Of a stretch of 64,000 nucleotides of DNA, positions 58,085-64,000 are shown piece after piece. Made by a program: the position numbers and the translations under genes. This DNA is from JABDJX01 sp039942715 (lineage in GTDB: Bacteria > Pseudomonadota > Alphaproteobacteria > Rhodobacterales > Rhodobacteraceae): the NCBI GenBank assembly GCA_039942715.1, contig JBDVBY010000006.1, positions 310,001 to 374,000 on the forward strand, given 5' to 3'. Numbering within the stretch: the stretch's first letter is position 1; the number at the start of each line of letters is the position of its first letter. Under the pieces are notes generated by a model. The model had not been told where the DNA came from. It saw only the letters and a list, made by a program, of their open reading frames with translations, and did not search any database.

Positions 58085-58817
58085 GCATCCATTTCCCTCA
58101 ACAGGTGAACGCGCGGCAATTTTGAATACGCGGTTCAAAGGTAAAACAGCGCAGGAAGTTGTTGAGCACGCCTTGAATGCGCCTGAGATTGGGCGCGTTG
58201 CCCTCGTTTCTTCCTTTGGCGCAGAGTCCGTGGTGCTTTTACACATGATCGCGCAGGTCGACAAAACAGCGCCTGTTTTATTCATCGATACAGAGATGCT
58301 TTTTGCCGAAACACTCGGCTATCAAGAAAAAGTCGCGCGCGCGCTTGGTTTGCGCAATGTTCAAACGATCAAGCCGGATCGAGACGCCGTGTTTTTGCGC
58401 GACAACTCGAACCGTATGCACATTCATAACCCCGACGGCTGCTGCGCGCTCCGCAAAACCGAACCGCTAGAGCGTGCGCTGGAAAGCTTTGATGGCTGGT
58501 TCACTGGTCGCAAACGTTTTCAAGGCGGCAAGCGTGCTGAGCTTGAGTTTTTCGAGGCCGATGGGGACAGCCGCATCAAAGTGAATCCACTTGCGCATTG
58601 GGAGCCGAAAGACATCGCGTCATACATCGCTCAGCACAAACTCCCCAAGCACCCACTTGTTGCGAAGGGATTTGCCTCGCTTGGGTGCGCGCCTTGCACA
58701 TCAAAAGTGATCGATGGCGAGGATCCTCGCGCGGGACGGTGGCGCGGCCAGAACAAGTCTGAATGCGGTATTCACTTTGAGAACGGACAGGCCATGCGCC
58801 TGCAGGAAACGATATGA
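58074..58817 (+). CDS. cysH: Phosphoadenylyl/adenylyl-sulfate reductase
   Basis: 247 residues. The PP-loop-like SSFGAESVVLLHM opens the protein. CC in GCCALRK plus CAPC and the C-terminal KSECGIH motif indicate the [4Fe-4S]-containing form, which usually reduces APS. It supplies sulfite to CysI. It overlaps cysI by 11 bases. Confidence 0.95.
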   Translation: MPLEHPFPSTGERAAILNTRFKGKTAQEVVEHALNAPEIGRVALVSSFGAESVVLLHMIAQVDKTAPVLFIDTEMLFAETLGYQEKVARALGLRNVQTIKPDRDAVFLRDNSNRMHIHNPDGCCALRKTEPLERALESFDGWFTGRKRFQGGKRAELEFFEADGDSRIKVNPLAHWEPKDIASYIAQHKLPKHPLVAKGFASLGCAPCTSKVIDGEDPRAGRWRGQNKSECGIHFENGQAMRLQETI

Positions 58818-59230
58818 CCCTTGTAAATGACAGCGGCTTTCACGCGGACGATTGGACTGGTGGCTTTATGCCCCATGATCAAATTGCGGCCAACGACTGC
58901 ACGCAAGCCTGCGCAATTGATGTGCCGCCGGATGCCGATCCTGATGATCTGGCGGGCCGTTTGGACAGTCTTGATCTGATCCGCATCGATTTCCCAAGTT
59001 TTGCAGACGGTCGCGGATTTACCATCGCAAGGCGCCTGCGTCTGATGGGATACACGGGCCGCTTGCGTGCACGAGGCCATGTGATTGCCGATCAATACGC
59101 CATGGCGCGCCGCTCTGGTTTTGATGAAGTTGAGATCAACCAAGCCTTGGCCGAGCGTCAACCCGAAGAACAATGGCTGGCGCGCGCCAACTGGCAGGCC
59201 CATGACTATCAGTCGCGGGTGCGCGGCTAA
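58814..59230 (+). CDS. DUF934 domain protein
   Basis: 138 residues with the DUF934 core RIDFPSFADGRGFTIARRL and GYTGRLRARGHVIADQY. The family occurs next to sulfite reductase in proteobacteria and has no proven role; CysI assembly or electron supply has been guessed. It overlaps cysH by four bases. Confidence 0.9.
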   Translation: MTLVNDSGFHADDWTGGFMPHDQIAANDCTQACAIDVPPDADPDDLAGRLDSLDLIRIDFPSFADGRGFTIARRLRLMGYTGRLRARGHVIADQYAMARRSGFDEVEINQALAERQPEEQWLARANWQAHDYQSRVRG

Positions 59231-59293
59231 GTCTTTTATCAAACTGTAATCGCTATTATGAGGGACCGGGGCACTTGTCGCCCCGGCAAAACT

Positions 59294-60127
59294 ATGACTG
59301 AACAAACTCCCGTGACCCAAACAACCGCAACCCCCGTCACCCTGCCCGACACCCAGACCGTTACGAAGGTAACGCACTGGACGGACAAGCTTTTCTCGTT
59401 CCGCACGACGCGCCCTGCTTCGCTGCGCTTTCGCTCAGGCGAATTTGTTATGATTGGACTAATGGGCGACCCTGATCCGAAGACTGGCAAGCAAAAGCCG
59501 CTTTTGCGCGCCTATTCTATCGCCTCGCCCTCTTGGGATGACGAGTTGGAGTTCTATTCGATCAAGGTGCAGGACGGACCGTTGACGTCGAAACTTCAGC
59601 ACATTCAGGTTGGCGAGCAGATCATTTTGCGCCCCAAGCCTGTCGGTACGCTGGTGCATGATGCGCTACTGCCCGGCAAACGGCTTTGGTTCTTTGCAAC
59701 GGGCACTGGGTTCGCACCATTTGCCTCACTGCTGCGCGATCCCGATACGTATGAGAAGTACGATGAAGTGATCATGATGCACACATGTCGCGATGTGGCT
59801 GAGCTTGAGTACTCCCGCCAATTGGTCGAAGGTCTGGCCGATGATCCATTGATTGGCGAGTTTGTGGGCGACAAGCTGCGCTACTATCCAACGACGACGC
59901 GGGAAATCAGCGACCGCATGGGTCGCATCACGGATAATCTTACCAGTGGCAAAGTGTTCCAAGACCTCGGCATCGAAGGTTTTGACGCCGAGACAGATCG
60001 TGGGATGGTCTGCGGTTCGCTTGATTTCAACACCGATATGAAAACAGTGTTGGAAGGTTTCGGCCTTGAAGAAGGCGCGAACAGCGATCCAAAACAGTAT
60101 GTCGTGGAAAAAGCCTTCGTCGGCTAA
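59294..60127 (+). CDS. fpr: Ferredoxin-NADP+ reductase
   Basis: 277 residues. The FAD motif RAYSIASPSWDDELEFYSI and the NADP motif ATGTGFAPFASLLRDP are clear; the C-terminal VEKAFVG matches subclass I bacterial reductases. It could give electrons from NADPH to a ferredoxin for CysI. The gap after DUF934 is 63 nt. The ATG at 59294 has a weak ribosome site; an earlier one at 59258 lacks one too. Confidence 0.9.
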   Translation: MTEQTPVTQTTATPVTLPDTQTVTKVTHWTDKLFSFRTTRPASLRFRSGEFVMIGLMGDPDPKTGKQKPLLRAYSIASPSWDDELEFYSIKVQDGPLTSKLQHIQVGEQIILRPKPVGTLVHDALLPGKRLWFFATGTGFAPFASLLRDPDTYEKYDEVIMMHTCRDVAELEYSRQLVEGLADDPLIGEFVGDKLRYYPTTTREISDRMGRITDNLTSGKVFQDLGIEGFDAETDRGMVCGSLDFNTDMKTVLEGFGLEEGANSDPKQYVVEKAFVG

Positions 60128-60147
60128 AACATAGCAAGACTAAAACG

Positions 60148-60178
60148 AAAAAGGCCGCCCAATACAGGTGGCCTTTTT
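60148..60178 (+). terminator. Rho-independent terminator after fpr
   Basis: AAGGCC (60151-60156) with GGCCTT (60170-60175), with one inner G-T pair and two G-C pairs, followed by TTT and flanked by A upstream. Confidence 0.85.
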
Positions 60179-60204
60179 GATTTTATGACTATCTCAAATC
60201 GAAG

Positions 60205-60597
60205 TTAGTCTACAGCCAGCGCTGATCTTACATCTGATAGCACTCTGTGAAGGTCCGCATCGCCCTCTTCTGCTTGCTGCAAGTTAGAGGTCAGTTGTAC
60301 TTTCTCGACCTCTTCAAGCGGTGAAGCAGCGATGATACTGGCGACCAGATCGCCGTCATAAGTTTCAGGCTGTAGTGCCGACATTCCGAAAGCCGCCGTT
60401 GCCAATGCGAAACCGCTATGGCTCAGATCCGGCAGGTCTTCCGGCGTGCCTATGTCTGGGGTTGCGCTGTGAACTGTCGTGTCGGCATAGGCAAGTTGCG
60501 CGGCTTCCACACTCTCTACCTGATCGGCACCCTCGCTTAATACAAAGATCACAACCGCAGCCGATGCCACCGATGTCATCCAAAATACTCGCCCCAT
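60205..60597 (-). CDS. Uncharacterised secreted or anchored protein
   Basis: 130 residues. Residues 1-25 are a signal or anchor (GRVFWMTSVASAAVVIFVL), then an acidic, alanine-rich chain without recognisable motif. GGAGG lies about 10 nt before the ATG at 60597; the frame is open further upstream but has no site there. It is in the same direction as the alanine-rich gene, separated by 221 nt. Function is unknown. Confidence 0.6.
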   Translation of the reverse strand: MGRVFWMTSVASAAVVIFVLSEGADQVESVEAAQLAYADTTVHSATPDIGTPEDLPDLSHSGFALATAAFGMSALQPETYDGDLVASIIAASPLEEVEKVQLTSNLQQAEEGDADLHRVLSDVRSALAVD

Positions 60598-60775
60598 TTT
60601 GTGCAATCCTCCGCTCTTGGACGGAATCCCCGTGCCTTTGAGCCTGACATGACGCACGCGCCGCCCTAAACCAATCGACAGATGCGCAAATGGCGTGCTT
60701 AGGCCAAAGCCAGCGCAAAGGCGGGTTTGGCGTCGGCGGATTTTTGATGAGTTTGTTACCGTTGGTAAGTTTGTT

Positions 60776-60806
60776 GGTGCGTGTTGCTTTTTAGGCAACA
60801 CGCACC
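60776..60806. repeat. 12-bp perfect inverted repeat
   Basis: GGTGCGTGTTGC (60776-60787) pairs with GCAACACGCACC (60795-60806) around TTTTTAG. It lies 13 nt after the alanine-rich gene's stop on the minus strand, with no T run on either side. It is a possible terminator or binding site. Confidence 0.6.
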
Positions 60807-60818
60807 TGCCGAAGGGCC

Positions 60819-61712
60819 TTATTCAGGGCCCAACAAGCCTTTTAGTTGGCCAATAACGCCTTCGACCATGTCAGGATTGCTTTTCGCCTGCTCGATCAAA
60901 CCTTTTGCAATATTGGATTCAGCGAAGCCAAGGTTAGAGTTTTCAATCGCATCAAGAAGCGTTGCTGCATCGAAACCATCAACCGTCAAAGCGTCAGCAA
61001 GTTCAGTTGTAGATTCAGGCGCAATTTCTGTTTCTTCTACAGCACCGGCCGCCTCTTCGACCGTATCAGTGGCTGCATCTGTTGCACCCTCCACTGCGTT
61101 CTCTGTTGCGTCAGCAGCCCCTTCCGCAGCATCAGTGGCCGCGTCGGTCGCGCCCTCTACTACATCACCGGCCGCATCTGCTGCACCCTCGGCAGCGTCT
61201 GTGGCGCCTTCAACCGCATCACTTGCGGCCTCAGTTGCACCTTCAGCAGCATCACCAGCTGCGTCTGCCGCACCTTCAACAGCTCCAGCCGCTGCGTCTG
61301 TTGCATCTCCTGCGACGTCTCCAGCTGCATCAGCGGCACCTTCGACAGCATCTGTTGCGCCACCCAAAGCATTGGTGACGCTATCTACTGCGCTTTCAAC
61401 GGCGTCAGTGACCTTTTCTTCGGCCCCTTCAACCATTTCAGTCGCCTTTTCTTCGGCGGCCTCCATGGTTTCGTTGACTTTGTCCTCAGCCGCTTCAACA
61501 GCGTCGGCTGCATCTTCTTTCATTTCTTCGACCGCGTCCGCTGCGTCATCAGCTGCCTGTTCCACAGCATCTTCTGCTGCTTCGGCTTCAGGGGCTGCTT
61601 CCGGCGCTTCTACCTGTGCTGCGGGTTCAACCGCCTGATCTTGGCCGCCCAGCATCATCCACGCGATAACGCCAACAAGGGCCACAACTGCAATGATTCC
61701 TAGTGCTCTCAT
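60819..61712 (-). CDS. Anchored alanine/glutamate-rich 11-residue-repeat protein
   Basis: 297 residues. A membrane segment at about 5-21 is followed by about 200 residues (30-225) of Ala, Glu, Asp, Gly and Thr in repeating units such as AVEGAADAAGD and VVEGATDAATD, in many places 11 residues long and doubled to 22. This is the pattern of amphipathic helices in LEA-like or apolipoprotein-like proteins. The last 60 residues (from TELADALTVDGFDAA) look like a folded domain. Function is unknown; protective, lipid-binding or envelope roles are only inferred. No close family recognised. Confidence 0.8.
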   Translation of the reverse strand: MRALGIIAVVALVGVIAWMMLGGQDQAVEPAAQVEAPEAAPEAEAAEDAVEQAADDAADAVEEMKEDAADAVEAAEDKVNETMEAAEEKATEMVEGAEEKVTDAVESAVDSVTNALGGATDAVEGAADAAGDVAGDATDAAAGAVEGAADAAGDAAEGATEAASDAVEGATDAAEGAADAAGDVVEGATDAATDAAEGAADATENAVEGATDAATDTVEEAAGAVEETEIAPESTTELADALTVDGFDAATLLDAIENSNLGFAESNIAKGLIEQAKSNPDMVEGVIGQLKGLLGPE

Positions 61713-61907
61713 GCCACTCTCCTAAGTAAACTGGGCTTGATGTGTGTTTTGAGCCCGCAAGAGTCCACCCCCAACTGGGGGGGAACATTCAGACCAGCGG
61801 ATCATAGCTTAGAGTAAATCGACGACCTTCTCCGCGAATCCGGTTGAATGCCTTGCAAACTAGGACTATTTCCGAACTTGGATGAAACGTGAAAAGGAAC
61901 ATCAACC

Positions 61908-62453
61908 ATCGCTCGCAGACCACACAACGCGCCGCCACAGCGCGACACAGGCCCTCGGATCAACGAACGTATCCGCGCGCCAGAAATCAGACTTATCGGT
62001 GCCGAAGGTGAAAACCTTGATGTCGTGACGCCGGAACGCGCCATGCAGCTTGCCGAAGACGCTGGATTGGACTTGGTCGAGATATCTCCCAACGCCACGC
62101 CGCCTGTTTGCAAGATCATGGATCACGGCAAATACAAATACGAACAGCAAAAGCGCGAAAGCGAAGCGCGAAAAAAGCAGAAAACCATTGAAGTCAAAGA
62201 AGTGAAGTTCCGTCCGAATACGGATGTTCACGACTACGATGTGAAAATGCGAAATGTGACGCGGTTTTTGGAGGCCGGCGACAAGGTCAAGGTGACATTG
62301 CGGTTTCGCGGTCGCGAAATGGCCCACCAGAACCTTGGGCGCGAACTTCTGGAACGCGTAGCTGATGACATCCAAGAGCTTGGCAAAGTTGAAAATATGC
62401 CACGTATGGAAGGCCGTCAGATGGTCATGATGATCGGGCCAGCAAAGTCGTAA
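61908..62453 (+). CDS. infC: Translation initiation factor IF-3, with an ATC start
   Basis: 181 residues, matching the E. coli length of 180. The frame is open from 61908 and the family N-terminus [18 protein letters not shown] begins there; it has no ATG or GTG before 62025, which would remove 39 conserved residues. ATC at 61908 has AAAAGGA about 10 nt upstream. infC is known for rare start codons that make its translation self-regulated through IF-3 discrimination. The C-terminal half has [12 protein letters not shown]-3 binds 30S subunits and checks initiation. Confidence 0.95.
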   Translation: MARRPHNAPPQRDTGPRINERIRAPEIRLIGAEGENLDVVTPERAMQLAEDAGLDLVEISPNATPPVCKIMDHGKYKYEQQKRESEARKKQKTIEVKEVKFRPNTDVHDYDVKMRNVTRFLEAGDKVKVTLRFRGREMAHQNLGRELLERVADDIQELGKVENMPRMEGRQMVMMIGPAKS

Positions 62454-62672
62454 TCCACAGAATTTAGGAACAGAAGCGGACAGATCGCTTCTGTTCACCT
62501 CCCCAGCGTCCGGCGCATTGGTGCCACTTTTCAGCGCATTTTTAAGAACGAACTCTGTATTCGCAGTGCTTTGTGTACGGGCTGGCGACAATACCCTTGC
62601 GGTTTCCCACCAAACTTGTCGCACCCGGCACGCCACGATAGTGTGCCATGATTATTGTTAGGGACGAGTGCC

Positions 62673-63638
62673 ATGGTAGCGGGGGCTGCTATTTCTGCCG
62701 ATCTTTCGGACGCCGAGTGGCTAAAGGCTCTGCGCGACATCGGAGAGAGCGACGGATATTTTTCATCTCTGGGACGCAAGCATGCGGCGGTCTTTGTGGA
62801 ACGCTCGCACAAAACCCTTTTTGTCTGTTTTGAAACGATGTTTGGCATTCGCTCCGTCAGTGAAAGCGGATTGCCGCTGGCATTTGATGTCAGCGAAAAC
62901 CGCAATTGGTCGCATCTGACATTGATTGCTGAAAATCAGGACTGGTTTCGCGAAGACACGCTTTTCGCGTACTTCGACCGGCTTGTGGACTATGGCTTCT
63001 TTGAAGATTTCGACAATATCGTTTTCTATGGCGCCGGTATGTGCGGGTATGCGGCGGCCGCCTATTCAGTCGCGGCCCCCGGGGCGACGGTGATTTTGGT
63101 ATCTCCGCAAGCCACGCTTGATCGCCCAATCAGCCAATGGGACACGCGATTTCCCGTGTCTCGTCGGTTAGAATTTACATCGCGATATGGTTATGCGCCC
63201 GACATGCTGGAGGCGGCAGGCAATGCGTTCGTAATCTACGATCCAGACGAAGCAGAAGACACAATGCACGCGAGCTTGTTTCGCGGTTCAAACGTGCACC
63301 ATCATCGCTATCGGCGCGGCAGTGCTGGTGCGATTGATGCGGACTTGCGTTCGATGGCGTTACTTTCGAACCTTGTGCGGCTGGCAGACAGTGGTGATCT
63401 AACGCCGGCGCGTCTTGCGAACCTATTGCGCACGCGTAAGCGCCACGTGCCTTACTTACGCGCTCTATTGGCGCGAGTGCTTGGCGAAGATCGTCCTGCG
63501 TTAACTGCGATGCTCTGCCGGGCGGTTCTTGCAAAACAATCTATCCCGCGCTTTGCCCATCACCTGGAGATCGCAGAGGCGCAATTGGCCAAAACCAAAA
63601 AACGTGCAGCTCGAGAACAGGCGATCGGAGACAGTTAA
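62673..63638 (+). CDS. Alpha/beta-hydrolase-fold-like protein, often mislabelled PAPS reductase
   Basis: 321 residues. The stretch DNIVFYGAGMCGYAAAAYSV sits where a serine hydrolase would have its nucleophile elbow, but reads GAGMCG, with no Ser in the usual GxSxG place; it is followed by ILVSPQATLDRP. As I remember, relatives beside infC in this order are called phosphoadenosine phosphosulfate reductase, but no PP-loop or cysteine pair supports that. ATG 62673 has AGGGACGAG upstream. Function is unknown. Confidence 0.7.
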   Translation: MVAGAAISADLSDAEWLKALRDIGESDGYFSSLGRKHAAVFVERSHKTLFVCFETMFGIRSVSESGLPLAFDVSENRNWSHLTLIAENQDWFREDTLFAYFDRLVDYGFFEDFDNIVFYGAGMCGYAAAAYSVAAPGATVILVSPQATLDRPISQWDTRFPVSRRLEFTSRYGYAPDMLEAAGNAFVIYDPDEAEDTMHASLFRGSNVHHHRYRRGSAGAIDADLRSMALLSNLVRLADSGDLTPARLANLLRTRKRHVPYLRALLARVLGEDRPALTAMLCRAVLAKQSIPRFAHHLEIAEAQLAKTKKRAAREQAIGDS

Positions 63639-63919
63639 CTGTCGTAGTCCGGCGCGCGCGACTGCTTGAGTCGCTGATATCCACGTGGCCCAAGAACACC
63701 AACAACAGCTCCCACTCCCAAAGCAAGCGTACTGTGTGACCCCAAAAGCGAGGCCAAAACTGCTGCGACAAACAATAATACGGCGATTGTAATTCCGCGC
63801 ATTTCAACCGCAGAAACGTCGTCCAAAGGCAGAAGGCGTCCAACAAGCGCTTTCAACTGAGGCTCAAGCTGAGGCGCGCCCCATGTGGCAAGTGCAGCGA
63901 ATACAAATGTGGCTATCAT
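63635..63919 (-). CDS. Small two- or three-pass membrane protein, uncharacterised
   Basis: 94 residues with hydrophobic segments (IATFVFAALATWGA, ITIAVLLFVAAVLASLLG, LALGVGAVVGVLG) and a basic tail. CGAGGG lies 5 nt before the ATG at 63919; an ATG at 63949 would add ten residues but has no visible site. The stop overlaps the hydrolase-fold gene by four bases. No family recognised. The final 50 bases of the window hold no gene. Confidence 0.6.
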   Translation of the reverse strand: MIATFVFAALATWGAPQLEPQLKALVGRLLPLDDVSAVEMRGITIAVLLFVAAVLASLLGSHSTLALGVGAVVGVLGPRGYQRLKQSRAPDYDS

Positions 63920-64000
63920 TTCGGCCCTCGTTGGTTTGGTGACATCCATATACTGGGGCCAATCAGGAAATGACAGGCTCTGGTTCGCGCCGCCCGCTTG

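Noticed and set aside
60781..61703. Two plus-strand frames of 285 codons opposite the alanine-rich gene
   Set aside because: They arise because GCN/GAN-rich repeats on the minus strand leave few stops on the other. Their products are monotonous Ser/Ala or Cys-rich chains, no ribosome site is seen, and the minus frame has a proper anchor and C-terminal domain.
1..64000. CRISPR arrays, tRNA or rRNA genes, insertion sequences, prophage and toxin-antitoxin pairs
   Set aside because: I looked for regular repeats, cloverleaf-like segments, transposase or integrase motifs and paired small genes, and saw none. A computed tRNA and covariance scan would be decisive.

Overview
The window is a stretch of ordinary chromosome from an alphaproteobacterium, almost certainly the Rhodobacterales (Roseobacter group). 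Pointers are GcrA, HdaA, the trifunctional CysG / DUF2849 / CysI / CysH / DUF934 sulfite-reduction operon, a DUF2853 protein, a Yej-type peptide transporter, a short ProS without editing insert, a VPLPA-CTERM protein and moderate-to-high GC with tightly packed, overlapping genes. I see no rRNA, tRNA, CRISPR array, phage gene, integrase or transposase. It reads as stable core and niche genome, not an island.

Layout. 1-8.5 kb: a truncated TctC-type binding protein, an iron superoxide dismutase, a DUF2853 protein, an ACT-domain/TspO-like pair, purL coupled to a CAT-fold acetyltransferase, a phytanoyl-CoA-dioxygenase-like oxygenase, and the iron-sulfur pair bolA/grxD around an unknown small protein. 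8.6-13.5 kb: a methyltransferase, an agmatinase-family hydrolase, the division gene zapA with a coiled-coil partner, and divergent tkt; the divergent region holds an exact CtrA-type box and a GANTC site. 13.5-19.5 kb: a DGPF protein with an ECF42-type sigma factor, a PQQ-type sugar dehydrogenase, a ThuA protein, a lipoprotein and proS. 19.6-26.5 kb: perM, hdaA, ppk1, a fatty-acid desaturase and ppx, a polyphosphate and replication-control run. 26.5-32.5 kb: a membrane spermidine-synthase-like fusion, two uncharacterised exported or anchored proteins, and argDF. 32.7-39.7 kb: gcrA, a GGDEF-EAL protein with a histidine-rich periplasmic loop, rimO, and an FCD regulator coupled to saccharopine dehydrogenase. 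40-48.2 kb: a VPLPA-CTERM protein, pheA, a membrane cytochrome c and yejABEF. 48.7-54.6 kb: a valine-degradation operon, DUF808, an orphan P450 and an Lrp-type regulator. 54.7-60.1 kb: the siroheme/sulfite-reduction operon and a ferredoxin-NADP reductase. 60.2-64 kb: a small exported protein, a very alanine-rich repeat protein, infC with a non-AUG start, a hydrolase-fold protein and a small membrane protein.

How the genes work together. The sulfur block makes siroheme, reduces sulfate to sulfide and probably draws electrons through the adjacent reductase. ppk1 and ppx make and break polyphosphate. The acyl-CoA dehydrogenase, hydratase-fold protein and MmsB form three consecutive steps of valine catabolism. 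YejABEF imports peptides.

Most worth a second look: the histidine-rich c-di-GMP enzyme, the 11-residue-repeat protein, a four-copy double-hairpin repeat family (one copy inside the yej operon), the CtrA-like site at zapA, a 10-bp-phased direct repeat before ppk1, the unknown protein between bolA and grxD, and the hydrolase-fold protein with no nucleophile serine next to infC. None of these is proven to be a new system from sequence alone.
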